Assembly (NCBI RefSeq): GCF_020524165.1
Contig: NZ_JAIVKU010000003.1
Location: forward strand, 576,135-640,134
From: Guptibacillus hwajinpoensis
GTDB lineage: Bacteria > Bacillota > Bacilli > Bacillales > Guptibacillaceae
DNA: 64,000 bases
Reading direction: 5' to 3'
The translations under genes and the position numbers were made by a program. The notes beneath the pieces were generated by a model. It saw only the letters and a program-made list of their open reading frames with translations, did no database searches and was not told the origin of the DNA. Of the stretch, positions 44,562-53,799 are shown in pieces; position 1 is the stretch's first letter; each line of letters starts with the position of its first letter.

Positions 44562-45677
44562 ATGACGACTACTCGCGGATTAGAAGGCGTAGTTGCAACA
44601 ACATCATCGATTAGTTCTATCGTAAATGATGTCTTAACATACAGAGGGTATAATATCGATGACCTCGCTGAAAATGCTAGTTTTGAAGAAGTAATTTATC
44701 TATTATGGAATGATAAACTTCCAAATAAGACTGAACTTGAGGAATTTACAGCGGACTTTGCTAAGAATGCTTCAATTCCTGAAGAAATTGTAAGTCAAAT
44801 GAAATCGTATCCAATTGAGAAGGTGCACCCGATGGCTGCTCTTCGTACAGCTGTTTCTACTCTTGCACTGTATGATGAAGAAGCAGATGATATGAGTGAG
44901 GAAGCCAATTATCGCAAAGCGATTCGCCTTCAGGCGAAGATTCCAACAGTTGTAACCGCTTTTTCTCGAATTCGTGAAGGAAAAGCACCAGTAGAGCCTA
45001 AGGAAGATCTTAGCTTTGCTGCAAACTTCCTCTACACGTTAACAGGAGAACTTCCTGAAGAAGTGGCTGTTACTGCAATTAATAAAGCCCTTGTACTTCA
45101 TGCCGATCATGAGTTAAATGCGTCAACATTTACTGCTCGTGTATGCGTCGCAACACTTTCAGATATGTATTCAGGTGTAACTGCTGCCATTGGTGCACTG
45201 AAAGGACCTTTGCATGGTGGAGCAAATGAGCGTGTAATGGCTATGCTAAGTGAAATTGATCGTGTTGATAATGTTGAACCTTATTTGCAAAAAGCATTTG
45301 AAAATAAAGAAAAAATTATGGGCTTTGGTCACCGTGTCTACAAAACTGGTGATCCGCGTGCAAAACATCTACGAGAAATGTCTCGTCAATTAACTGAACT
45401 TACTGGTGAAACAAAGTGGTACGAGATGTCAACGAAGATGGAAGAAATCGTAACAAGTGAAAAGGGTCTTCCACCTAATGTCGATTTCTATTCAGCTTCT
45501 GTTTATCATAGTCTGGGAATCGATCATGATTTATTCACACCGCTTTTTGCAGTGAGTCGTGTATCTGGTTGGATTGCTCATATTCTTGAGCAGTATAGCA
45601 ATAATCGTTTGATCCGCCCACGTGCTGAGTACGTAGGAGCAACAAACCAAACGTATGTCAAAGTAGAAGATAGATAA
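44562..45677 (+). CDS. citZ: Citrate synthase
   Basis: Condenses acetyl-CoA with oxaloacetate, the entry step of the TCA cycle. The 371-aa protein has GLEGVVATTSSIS at the N terminus, the catalytic histidines in LHGGANERV and GFGHRVYKTGDPRA (about 262-275), and the aspartate in PPNVDFYSASVYHSLGI near 308. First gene of citZ-icd-mdh. An imperfect hairpin lies in the gap to icd. Confidence 0.97.
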   Translation: MTTTRGLEGVVATTSSISSIVNDVLTYRGYNIDDLAENASFEEVIYLLWNDKLPNKTELEEFTADFAKNASIPEEIVSQMKSYPIEKVHPMAALRTAVSTLALYDEEADDMSEEANYRKAIRLQAKIPTVVTAFSRIREGKAPVEPKEDLSFAANFLYTLTGELPEEVAVTAINKALVLHADHELNASTFTARVCVATLSDMYSGVTAAIGALKGPLHGGANERVMAMLSEIDRVDNVEPYLQKAFENKEKIMGFGHRVYKTGDPRAKHLREMSRQLTELTGETKWYEMSTKMEEIVTSEKGLPPNVDFYSASVYHSLGIDHDLFTPLFAVSRVSGWIAHILEQYSNNRLIRPRAEYVGATNQTYVKVEDR

Positions 45678-45678
45678 T

Positions 45679-45704
45679 AAAAGGGGAGGTTTCTTCCCTT
45701 TTTA
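45679..45704 (+). terminator. Weak hairpin between citZ and icd
   Basis: AAAAGGGGAG pairs imperfectly with CTTCCCTTTT, with T residues following. It could partly terminate or shape mRNA levels of citZ relative to icd-mdh. Confidence 0.4.
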
Positions 45705-45740
45705 CTTAATATGTTAATCATTCACTAGGAGGAATACAAA

Positions 45741-47012
45741 ATGGCTAATGGAGAGAAGATTACCGTAAATAATGGTGTACTAAACGTTCCAGATCATGCA
45801 ATTATTCCATACATTGAAGGCGACGGTACGGGTCCGGATATTTGGGCAGCTGCTTCTAAAGTATTAGAAGGTGCAGTTGATAAGGCTTATGGTGGTAAGA
45901 AAAAAATCGTATGGAAAGAAGTATACGCTGGTCAAAAAGCGTTTGATAAGACAGGTGAATGGCTTCCAGCAGACACGCTAGATGCAATTCGTGAATACAT
46001 AATTGCGATTAAAGGACCTCTTACAACACCAGTTGGAGGAGGCATCCGTTCTCTAAATGTTGCCCTACGTCAAGAACTTGATTTGTTTACTTGTCTTCGT
46101 CCAGTTCGTTATTTTAAAGGTGTTCCTTCACCAGTAAAGCGCCCTGAAGATACAGATATGGTTATTTTTAGAGAAAATACAGAAGATATTTATGCTGGAA
46201 TCGAATTCCAGAAGGGTACAGATGAAGTAAAGAAAATCATTTCATTCCTTCAGGACGAAATGGGCGCAAAAAACATTCGCTTCCCTGAAACTTCTGGTAT
46301 TGGGATAAAGCCCGTTTCAGAAGAAGGTACTAAGCGACTTGTTCGTGCTGCTATTCAATACGCACTTGATGAAGGGCGTAGAAATGTAACGCTTGTTCAT
46401 AAAGGTAACATCATGAAATTCACTGAAGGAGCTTTCAAAAACTGGGGATATGAAGTAGCCGAGCAGGAATTTGGAGATAAAGTATTCACCTGGTCTGAAT
46501 ACGATCGAATCGTTGAAGAAAAGGGGAAAGATGCTGCGAATGAAGCTCAGTCTCAGGCAGAAGGCGAAGGCAAGCTAATTGTTAAGGATGCCATTGCAGA
46601 TATCTTCTTGCAACAAATTCTAACTCGTCCAGCTGAATTTGACGTAGTTGCTACAATGAACTTGAACGGTGACTATGTTTCTGATGCTCTAGCAGCTCAG
46701 GTTGGTGGAATTGGAATCGCTCCTGGAGCAAACATTAACTACGAAACTGGACACGCTATTTTTGAAGCAACACATGGAACGGCTCCAAAATACGCTGGTC
46801 TTGATAAAGTAAACCCTTCCTCCGTTATTCTTTCAGGAGTCCTTATGCTCGAGCATATCGGATGGAATGAAGCTGCGAAGCTTGTACTTGATTCTATGGA
46901 AAAAACAATTGCAAATAAAGTTGTTACTTATGACTTTGCTCGTCTTATGGACGGCGCAACGGAAGTGAAAACATCCGAGTTTGGTGATGAACTCATCAAC
47001 AATATGGACTAA
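45741..47012 (+). CDS. icd: NADP-dependent isocitrate dehydrogenase
   Basis: Oxidative decarboxylation of isocitrate to 2-oxoglutarate. The 423-aa protein has the phospho-site-like region [26 protein letters not shown] (about 100-125), the signature [19 protein letters not shown] near 310 and the NADP-specificity region [15 protein letters not shown] near 350. The length matches B. subtilis Icd. Second gene of the TCA operon. Confidence 0.97.
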   Translation: MANGEKITVNNGVLNVPDHAIIPYIEGDGTGPDIWAAASKVLEGAVDKAYGGKKKIVWKEVYAGQKAFDKTGEWLPADTLDAIREYIIAIKGPLTTPVGGGIRSLNVALRQELDLFTCLRPVRYFKGVPSPVKRPEDTDMVIFRENTEDIYAGIEFQKGTDEVKKIISFLQDEMGAKNIRFPETSGIGIKPVSEEGTKRLVRAAIQYALDEGRRNVTLVHKGNIMKFTEGAFKNWGYEVAEQEFGDKVFTWSEYDRIVEEKGKDAANEAQSQAEGEGKLIVKDAIADIFLQQILTRPAEFDVVATMNLNGDYVSDALAAQVGGIGIAPGANINYETGHAIFEATHGTAPKYAGLDKVNPSSVILSGVLMLEHIGWNEAAKLVLDSMEKTIANKVVTYDFARLMDGATEVKTSEFGDELINNMD

Positions 47013-47060
47013 AATAAAAAAGACCACTATTTTTATAAGCATGAAAGGAGTGGCTAGTAA

Positions 47061-47999
47061 ATGACAATAAAACGCAAAAAAGTCTCCGTAATTGGTGCTG
47101 GTTTTACTGGTGCAACCACTGCTTTTCTTTTAGCTCAAAAAGAACTTGCCGACGTTGTGCTCGTTGATATTCCAAATCAAGAGGGACCCACAAAAGGAAA
47201 AGCGCTTGATATGTTTGAAGCAAGTCCTGTTCAGGGATTTGATTCTAAAATTACCGGTACTTCTAATTATGAAGATACAGCAGATTCAGATATTGTTGTC
47301 ATTACAGCAGGTATTGCAAGAAAGCCGGGAATGAGCCGGGACGATCTTGTGAATACAAATGCGAAAATCATGAAGAGTGTTACTAAGGATATCGTGAAAT
47401 ATTCTCCTGAAACTACTATTGTGGTTTTAACGAATCCTGTTGATGCTATGACCTATACGGTATTTAAGGAGTCTGGTTTTCCTAAAAATCGCGTAATAGG
47501 TCAGTCGGGAATTCTTGATTCTGCTCGTTTTCGTTCATTTATTGCTGAAGAGTTGAACCTTTCTGTTAAAGATATTACAGGTTTTGTCCTCGGTGGTCAT
47601 GGGGATGATATGGTACCGCTTGTTCGCTATTCGTTTGCTGGTGGTATCCCACTTCAAAATCTAATTTCAGAAGAACGCCTTGCTGAAATTGTAGAACGCA
47701 CGCGAAAAGGGGGAGGCGAAATTGTAAGTCTCCTTGGGAATGGGAGTGCTTATTATGCTCCAGCTGCCTCATTAGTTGAAATGGCAGAAGCGATCCTTAA
47801 GGATCAGCGTCGCGTTCTTCCAACTATCGCTTATCTTGAAGGGGAGTATGGTTACGACGGTCTTTACCTTGGCGTACCTACAATTCTTGGTGGTAGCGGT
47901 ATTGAAGAGATTATAGAGCTTGATTTAACCGCGGAAGAGAAGAAAGAGTTGGATAAATCAGCTGACTCTGTTCGTAAAGTTATGACGGTCTTAGGTTAA
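47061..47999 (+). CDS. mdh: Malate dehydrogenase
   Basis: NAD-dependent oxidation of malate to oxaloacetate. The 312-aa LDH-like enzyme has the N-terminal [17 protein letters not shown] nucleotide loop, substrate arginines in [16 protein letters not shown] and [24 protein letters not shown], and the catalytic histidine in [11 protein letters not shown] near 180. Third gene of citZ-icd-mdh, 48 bp after icd and closed by a terminator. Confidence 0.97.
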   Translation: MTIKRKKVSVIGAGFTGATTAFLLAQKELADVVLVDIPNQEGPTKGKALDMFEASPVQGFDSKITGTSNYEDTADSDIVVITAGIARKPGMSRDDLVNTNAKIMKSVTKDIVKYSPETTIVVLTNPVDAMTYTVFKESGFPKNRVIGQSGILDSARFRSFIAEELNLSVKDITGFVLGGHGDDMVPLVRYSFAGGIPLQNLISEERLAEIVERTRKGGGEIVSLLGNGSAYYAPAASLVEMAEAILKDQRRVLPTIAYLEGEYGYDGLYLGVPTILGGSGIEEIIELDLTAEEKKELDKSADSVRKVMTVLG

Positions 48000-48009
48000 T
48001 AAGTTGATA

Positions 48010-48045
48010 AAATAGATCCGGTGTAAGAACCGGATCTATTTTTAA
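48010..48045 (+). terminator. Terminator of the citZ-icd-mdh operon
   Basis: A perfect 12-bp stem AAATAGATCCGG with CCGGATCTATTT followed by TT. Confidence 0.9.
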
Positions 48046-48053
48046 AACCAAAC

Positions 48054-48067
48054 AGAAAGCGCTTTCA
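48054..48067 (+). promoter_or_regulatory. cre site before the MaoC-type gene
   Basis: AGAAAGCGCTTTCA matches 13 of 14 cre positions and is palindromic at its core. It lies between the mdh terminator and the ribosome binding site of the next gene, 18 bp before the start codon. Confidence 0.68.
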
Positions 48068-48084
48068 AATGAGGGGGAGAAGCG

Positions 48085-48564
48085 ATGCTATTAGGTAAGA
48101 AACGTAAACTTGGAAGAATGATCGAAGAAATATCAGTAGGTGAGAAGCTTGAAGTAACGGAAAAAATAGAAGATCGCGATCTTCTTTTATATCTTGGTCT
48201 TTCAAACGACAATAATCCTCTTTTTATTCAGCATGATTATGCCTCTATGACGCCTTTTAAAAAACCAATCGTACCGCAAATCATGCTACTTGCTATTGTA
48301 ACAGGTGCTATTTCCAAGTATTTGCCCGGACCGGGAAGCAGTATCAAAAAGCAAGAAGTCACATACGAAACCCCTGTCCATCATTATGAGACCCTTCATT
48401 TTCAGTTTGAAGTGGTGGACGTACTCACAGAAGCACATGAAGTCGAAATAAGTGTAAAAGGCGTAAATGAATCAGGAGATCCTATTTTAGAAGGTACATT
48501 TACTGTTAGCCCACCCTATCCTGCAAAACCATTAACAAAGTCAACATCTTTTGATAATTTTTAG
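48085..48564 (+). CDS. MaoC-like hotdog dehydratase
   Basis: A 159-aa hotdog-fold protein of the MaoC/(R)-specific enoyl-CoA hydratase group. The segment LLLYLGLSNDNNPLFIQHDYA (about 37-57) carries the D.NP..H-like active-site pattern (here S-N-D-N-NP), followed by VPQIMLLAIVTGAISKYLPGPGS. Likely substrate is a 2-enoyl-CoA, but the pattern is imperfect. It is not part of the B. subtilis locus. The cre site just upstream suggests catabolite control; I see no separate promoter in the 43 bp after the mdh terminator. Confidence 0.78.
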   Translation: MLLGKKRKLGRMIEEISVGEKLEVTEKIEDRDLLLYLGLSNDNNPLFIQHDYASMTPFKKPIVPQIMLLAIVTGAISKYLPGPGSSIKKQEVTYETPVHHYETLHFQFEVVDVLTEAHEVEISVKGVNESGDPILEGTFTVSPPYPAKPLTKSTSFDNF

Positions 48565-48588
48565 AGCCTGCTTAAGGCTCTTTTTTTT
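48564..48588 (+). terminator. Terminator of the MaoC-type gene
   Basis: A 6-bp stem GAGCCT with AGGCTC, followed by T8. Confidence 0.8.
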
Positions 48589-48758
48589 GACTTTATTTCT
48601 TCTTATTTGGAATTAAAACGCTTCATAAAGGAGAGGAACTTAAGTTTTTCTTTTGCCTTTGTAAAAATAATAGTATGATGAGGGTATTCAGGCTAAAATA
48701 AAGAAAACGTCTGGCATCGGCATTGATGAATGGGGAAATTCGTTAGGGGGATATGACA

Positions 48759-49478
48759 ATGGCTCAAAAAATACTAGTTGTGGACGACGAAATGTCGATT
48801 GTAACTTTGCTACAATTTAACCTTGAACAGGCAGGTTATGAAGTTGTAACGGCAGAAGATGGTGCAGAAGCATTGGAAGTCGTAGAGGCGGAGAAGCCTA
48901 ATTGCATTATTCTTGATCTGATGCTACCTGAAATGGATGGATTAGAGGTATGTAAGGAATTGAGGCAGCGGCATATCCATACGCCTGTGTTAATGCTTAC
49001 AGCAAAAGATGATGAATTTGATAAAGTACTTGGTCTTGAGCTGGGTGCTGATGATTATATGACGAAACCGTTTAGTCCAAGAGAAGTTGTTGCCCGAGTT
49101 AAAGCAATCCTTAGACGAGTAAAACAACTTGAAGAATCAAAGGTTGCGACAGAGACAGAAGAATCAGAGAAAATTCAGGTTGGTGAACTAGAGGTTTATC
49201 CAAACAATTATGAATCATTTTTCCGAGGGGAAATGATGGAAGTAACTCCTAAAGAATTTGAACTGTTAGTGTATCTTGTACGTCATAAAGGGCGTGTGCT
49301 AACAAGAGAACAACTTTTAAGTGCAGTTTGGAATTATGATTTTGTTGGAGATACACGAATTGTAGATGTTCACGTTAGTCATTTGAGAGAAAAGATTGAA
49401 GAGAATACGCGTAAACCTGAATACATTAAAACAATCAGGGGGCTCGGCTATAAGCTAGAGGAGCCATCCGGTAAATGA
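48759..49478 (+). CDS. phoP: Phosphate-response regulator PhoP
   Basis: OmpR-type response regulator of the phosphate starvation system. The 239-aa protein has a receiver domain (phospho-acceptor Asp53 in IILDLMLPEMDGLE, acidic pair DDE at the N terminus, Thr and Lys in LTAKDD and TKPFSPRE) and a C-terminal winged helix (about 135-235). An ATG at 48753 is in frame, but TAGGGGG is well spaced only for 48759, which also matches PhoP of B. subtilis. phoR overlaps its stop as ATGA. Confidence 0.95.
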   Translation: MAQKILVVDDEMSIVTLLQFNLEQAGYEVVTAEDGAEALEVVEAEKPNCIILDLMLPEMDGLEVCKELRQRHIHTPVLMLTAKDDEFDKVLGLELGADDYMTKPFSPREVVARVKAILRRVKQLEESKVATETEESEKIQVGELEVYPNNYESFFRGEMMEVTPKEFELLVYLVRHKGRVLTREQLLSAVWNYDFVGDTRIVDVHVSHLREKIEENTRKPEYIKTIRGLGYKLEEPSGK

Positions 49479-50893
49479 AGCGTTTTCGTTCGCGCTTTTT
49501 AAATGCTCAATTTGTTATTCTTTTTCTTGTATTTTCAATCTTAGTTGTTTTCTTAGGAAATTTATTTCAAGGGATCTTATTTGATAATGCTAGCCAAGAG
49601 GCTTTATCAAACATGTGGTTAATCTTAATTTTTTCATTTGCAGGTGCTTTTTTCATTATTATTTACCTTAGTCTTCGTATCTCAAATCAGTTAACAAAGC
49701 CTTTAGAGGGAGCGTTGAATGTTGCCAATGAGCTTGCTTCGGGGAATTTTAAAGCACGAACTTATGAATATAAGCTTGATGAGACGGGGCAACTTAGTCA
49801 CGCCTTAAACATTCTTGCTCGAAATTTACAAAACATGACAAATTCTTATGAAATTCAGCAAAACCGATTAATGACATTGATTGAAAATATGGATAGCGGT
49901 TTAATCCTGATCGATTCGAAAGGTCATATTAACCTCGTTAACCGCTTTTATAAAGAGACTTTTCACATCAAAACGGAAGACTATTTAGAGATGCTTTATT
50001 ATGAAGCACTTCCATATAGGGAAATTATTCGATTAGTGGAAGAGACGCTGTTAGTTGAGCAAACCGTTCGAAAGCAAGTTGAGCTGCCAGTTGGAATTGA
50101 AATGCGCCATTTTGATGTATCTGGTGCACCGATTTTAAATCAGGATGAAAAGCTGAAGGGTGTCGTTCTCGTCTTTCACGATATTACAGAATTAAAAAAA
50201 CTCGAACAAATGCGAAAAGATTTTGTAGCCAACGTCTCACATGAATTGAAAACTCCGGTCACTTCGTTGAAGGGTTTTGCTGAGACACTCCTTGATGGAG
50301 CTATGGAAAACAAAGCTTTCCGCACTCGTTTCCTTACAATTATATTAAATGAAAGTGATCGTCTTCAAAGTCTCATTCAGGATCTACTCGATCTATCAAA
50401 AATGGAACAAAAACATTTTTCATTAAACTGGCAAGATGTGGATTTGAAAGAAGTGATTGATGATTGCCTTTTAATGACAAAAAGCAAAGCAGATAAGAAG
50501 AACATTGAAGTAAATATTCGCTTCGATGGAGATCTTCAAATCAAGGGCGATGCGAATCGGTTAAAACAAGTGTTTCTTAATTTAATTGCGAATAGTATTA
50601 CGTATACTCCAGAAGGTGGGAGCGTCACAGTACTCGTAAAGGAAGAAAGCGATGTCGTTAAGTTTACGATATCAGATAATGGAATCGGTATACGTCAAGA
50701 AGAGTTGCCGAGAATATTTGAACGCTTTTACAGAGTCGATCGCGCAAGAAGTAGGAATTCCGGTGGTACAGGTCTTGGCCTTGCCATTGTGAAACATCTT
50801 GTGGAAGCCCACCAAGGTCACATTGAAGTTAATAGTCAACCTGGTGAAGGGACAACTTTTATTATCACTTTAAATAAAGAGAGACTACATTAA
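49475..50893 (+). CDS. phoR: Phosphate sensor histidine kinase PhoR (short sensor form)
   Basis: Membrane kinase that phosphorylates PhoP. At 472 aa it is about 100 residues shorter than B. subtilis PhoR. Two membrane helices (about 10-30 and 46-67) are only some 15 residues apart, so the extracytoplasmic sensor domain is missing. HAMP (about 68-120), PAS (about 128-235), the HisKA box with His256 in FVANVSHELKTP, and the ATPase domain (NLIANSITYTPEGG, DNGIGI, GGTGLGLAIV) are intact. This fits the view that the signal is read inside the cell by the PAS domain. Confidence 0.94.
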   Translation: MKRFRSRFLNAQFVILFLVFSILVVFLGNLFQGILFDNASQEALSNMWLILIFSFAGAFFIIIYLSLRISNQLTKPLEGALNVANELASGNFKARTYEYKLDETGQLSHALNILARNLQNMTNSYEIQQNRLMTLIENMDSGLILIDSKGHINLVNRFYKETFHIKTEDYLEMLYYEALPYREIIRLVEETLLVEQTVRKQVELPVGIEMRHFDVSGAPILNQDEKLKGVVLVFHDITELKKLEQMRKDFVANVSHELKTPVTSLKGFAETLLDGAMENKAFRTRFLTIILNESDRLQSLIQDLLDLSKMEQKHFSLNWQDVDLKEVIDDCLLMTKSKADKKNIEVNIRFDGDLQIKGDANRLKQVFLNLIANSITYTPEGGSVTVLVKEESDVVKFTISDNGIGIRQEELPRIFERFYRVDRARSRNSGGTGLGLAIVKHLVEAHQGHIEVNSQPGEGTTFIITLNKERLH

Positions 50894-50895
50894 TC

Positions 50896-50934
50896 TTTAC
50901 GTTTTCTTTACAGTTTGTTTATATGCCCTTTAAA
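50896..50934 (+). promoter_or_regulatory. Tandem PhoP-box-like repeats after phoR
   Basis: Four hexamers, TTTACG (50896), TTTACA (50907), TTTATA (50918) and TTTAAA (50929), start exactly 11 bp apart with 5-bp spacers. PhoP of B. subtilis binds TTAACA-like direct repeats of this spacing. They lie 2 bp after the phoR stop and upstream of a terminator and polA. Confidence 0.55.
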
Positions 50935-50987
50935 CTATTTCTGTAAAGTAATAGTTGACCCCTTCATCATGACGAGAGCATATTTTT

Positions 50988-51015
50988 GAGACGAGACTTT
51001 CTCGTCTCCTTTTTT
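50988..51015 (+). terminator. Terminator between phoR and polA
   Basis: A perfect 8-bp stem GAGACGAG with CTCGTCTC followed by CTTTTTTT. Confidence 0.88.
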
Positions 51016-51058
51016 TGTCTTTATGAACATAATAGGAGAGCCCTATTGGACGCTTGTT

Positions 51059-51086
51059 TTTCATTCTTTTTCCCATCGTGGTAAAA
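51059..51086 (+). promoter_or_regulatory. Possible SigA promoter of polA
   Basis: TTCATT (51059-51064), 16 bp and TAAAAT (51081-51086), 66 bp before the TTG start. Confidence 0.4.
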
Positions 51087-51151
51087 TAAATGAAGCAGGC
51101 GTCTTTTAAATGGACAAAGATCGATAATATGAACGAGATGGAGGACTTCTA

Positions 51152-53779
51152 TTGAAGAACAAGTTAGTGTTAATCGATGGGAATAGCATCGCTTATCGTG
51201 CGTTTTTTGCATTGCCATTATTAAATAATGATAAAGGTGTTTATACGAATGCCGTACTAGGATTTACGACGATGTTACTGAAAATTATTGAGAATGAGTC
51301 TCCGACACACATGCTCGTAGCGTTTGATGCAGGAAAAACAACCTTCCGTCATAAAACGTATACGGAGTATAAAGGTGGTCGCCAAAAAACGCCTTCAGAA
51401 TTAAGTGAACAGTTCCCTGTCATTCGTGAAGTGCTAGACGCATTTGAAATTAAGCGATATGAAATTAAAAATTATGAAGCAGATGATATTATTGGAACAG
51501 TATCAGAGCTTGCAAGTAATGAAGATTGGGAAGTAAAAATCTATTCAGGAGACAAAGATTTACTCCAACTCGTTTCTGAAAATGTTCACGTAGCCTTAAC
51601 GAGAAAAGGAATTACTGATATTGATACATATGACCCAGCTTTTCTCCACGAAAAATATGGGCTGAGTCCAGCCCAAATTATTGATATGAAAGCACTTATG
51701 GGTGACAACTCGGACAATATTCCTGGTGTGCCTGGAGTTGGAGAGAAAACAGCACTTAAGTTGTTAAAACAGTTTGGAACGGTGGAAGCTGTTTTTGAAT
51801 CACTTGATGAGGTTTCTGGTAAAAAGTTAAAAGAAAAATTAGAAGAAAATCAAGATCAGGCTATGATGAGTAAAGAGCTTGTAACGATTTTTAAAGAAAC
51901 GCCGCTTGAGCTAGGAATAGATGACATGGGTTATGGTGGCTATGATCAAAAAACGGTTGCTTCTCTCTTTAATGAGCTTGGGTTCAAGTCTCTGTTGAAT
52001 CGAATCGGTGAGGCTGAGGTAGAGGATGAGGAGATTGATGATGTAGCTTTTGAGACGATCGACGAAATTCAATCCGAACACTTAGTTAGTCCTTCTGCGA
52101 TGATTGTTGAAGTAATGGAAGAAAATTACCACAATGCAGAGATTCAGGGAATCTCCCTTGTAAATGAAAACGGCAATTATTTCATTCCAACAGATCTAGC
52201 GCTGCAATCTCAATTGTTCCGTGAATTTTTAGAAGATGGAACTCAGAAAAAATGGGTATTTGATGCGAAAAGAGCCGTTGTTGCTTTAGGGTGGAAGGGG
52301 ATTTCATTAAAAGGAATTACATTTGATTTAGTGATCGCTTCCTATCTCCTAAATCCATCTGAATCGACGCATGATCTATCTGCAATTTCGAGAAGAGAAG
52401 GCTTTTCTATTGTTTCATCTGACGAGAGCATTTATGGAAAAGGAGCGAAACGCAAGCTTCCAGAAGTGGAAGAATTTGCGGATCACCTTGTTCGAAAAGC
52501 CTATGCGGTTTATCAGTTAAAAGAGAAGCTTGAAGAACAATTGAAAAACAATGAGCAGTATGAGCTTTTCCACGACCTAGAAATGCCACTAACACTTGTT
52601 TTAGGTGAAATGGAGACAAAAGGTGTTTCCGTTGATACCAAATTCCTAGAAAAAATGGGCGAAGAGTTAAATGAAAAACTGAGTAAGATTGAAGCAAAGG
52701 TTTTTGAACTCGCGGGAACTGAGTTTAACATTAACTCCCCGAAGCAGCTTGGTGAAGTCTTGTTTGAAAAGTTGGAGCTTCCGGTTATTAAGAAAACAAA
52801 AACGGGTTACTCTACCTCTGCTGATGTGTTAGAAAAACTTGAAAGCAAGCACGAGGTCATCCCTGAAATACTTCTTTATCGTCAGCTCGGGAAATTAAAT
52901 TCGACGTACGTTGAAGGTTTGTTAAAAGTAATCTACTCAGATACAGGAAAAATACACACAAGGTTTAATCAAGCACTTACACAAACGGGAAGACTTAGCT
53001 CAACTGATCCAAATTTGCAGAATATCCCGATTCGCCTTGAAGAAGGTCGTAAAATAAGGAAAGCATTTATTCCATCTCACAAGAACTGGGTGATGTTTGC
53101 AGCAGATTATTCTCAAATTGAGCTACGCGTTCTTGCACATATTGCTCAGGATAAGAACCTAATTGAAGCTTTCCAACAAGATGAAGATATTCATACAAAA
53201 ACGGCAATGAACGTATTTAATGTCGGTAAAGAAGACGTCACCTCTAACATGAGAAGGCATGCGAAAGCTGTTAACTTTGGAATCGTTTATGGTATTAGTG
53301 ATTACGGTCTATCCCAAAGCATCGATGTTTCTAGAAAAGAAGCGGGTGAATTTATTAATCGCTATTTAGAAAGCTTTCCAGGAGTAAAGAGCTATATGGA
53401 AGACGTTGTGACAAAAGCAAAAGAAGAAGGCTATGTTTCAACTTTATTGCATCGTAGAAGATATCTTCCTGAAATTAATTCTCGGAACTTCAATCAGCGA
53501 GGTTTTGCAGAAAGAACAGCGATGAATACCCCGATTCAAGGAACGGCGGCGGACATTATTAAACTTGCGATGGTTCAAATGGATACACGCTTAAAAGAAG
53601 AAAAGTTAGAAACACGTATGTTGCTTCAAGTACACGATGAACTAATTTTTGAGGCACCACAAGATGAGATTGAAACGTTAAAACGTATCGTACCTGAAGT
53701 AATGGAATCTGCAATCAAACTGGACGTACCACTGAAAGTTGATTATGAGTATGGCTCCACCTGGTATGATGCGAAGTAG
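51152..53779 (+). CDS. polA: DNA polymerase I
   Basis: Repairs DNA and removes Okazaki primers. The 875-aa protein has a 5'-3' exonuclease domain (1-~290; GDNSDNIPGVPGVGEKTA), a middle domain of the 3'-5' exonuclease fold (about 300-470) lacking the usual metal-binding carboxylates, as in other bacilli, and the polymerase domain. Motif A is DYSQIELRVLAHI (Asp652), motif B RRHAKAVNFGIVYG, motif C QVHDELIFE (Asp829). The start is a TTG behind GATGGAGGA. It opens the run polA-mutM-ytaF-coaE. Confidence 0.97.
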   Translation: MKNKLVLIDGNSIAYRAFFALPLLNNDKGVYTNAVLGFTTMLLKIIENESPTHMLVAFDAGKTTFRHKTYTEYKGGRQKTPSELSEQFPVIREVLDAFEIKRYEIKNYEADDIIGTVSELASNEDWEVKIYSGDKDLLQLVSENVHVALTRKGITDIDTYDPAFLHEKYGLSPAQIIDMKALMGDNSDNIPGVPGVGEKTALKLLKQFGTVEAVFESLDEVSGKKLKEKLEENQDQAMMSKELVTIFKETPLELGIDDMGYGGYDQKTVASLFNELGFKSLLNRIGEAEVEDEEIDDVAFETIDEIQSEHLVSPSAMIVEVMEENYHNAEIQGISLVNENGNYFIPTDLALQSQLFREFLEDGTQKKWVFDAKRAVVALGWKGISLKGITFDLVIASYLLNPSESTHDLSAISRREGFSIVSSDESIYGKGAKRKLPEVEEFADHLVRKAYAVYQLKEKLEEQLKNNEQYELFHDLEMPLTLVLGEMETKGVSVDTKFLEKMGEELNEKLSKIEAKVFELAGTEFNINSPKQLGEVLFEKLELPVIKKTKTGYSTSADVLEKLESKHEVIPEILLYRQLGKLNSTYVEGLLKVIYSDTGKIHTRFNQALTQTGRLSSTDPNLQNIPIRLEEGRKIRKAFIPSHKNWVMFAADYSQIELRVLAHIAQDKNLIEAFQQDEDIHTKTAMNVFNVGKEDVTSNMRRHAKAVNFGIVYGISDYGLSQSIDVSRKEAGEFINRYLESFPGVKSYMEDVVTKAKEEGYVSTLLHRRRYLPEINSRNFNQRGFAERTAMNTPIQGTAADIIKLAMVQMDTRLKEEKLETRMLLQVHDELIFEAPQDEIETLKRIVPEVMESAIKLDVPLKVDYEYGSTWYDAK

Positions 53780-53799
53780 GCATCAAAGGAGAGGGAAAT

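Noticed and set aside
48660..48690. Pho boxes before phoP
   Set aside because: Only a single TTTACA-like hexamer (reverse strand) is visible; no 11-bp periodic repeats like those after phoR.
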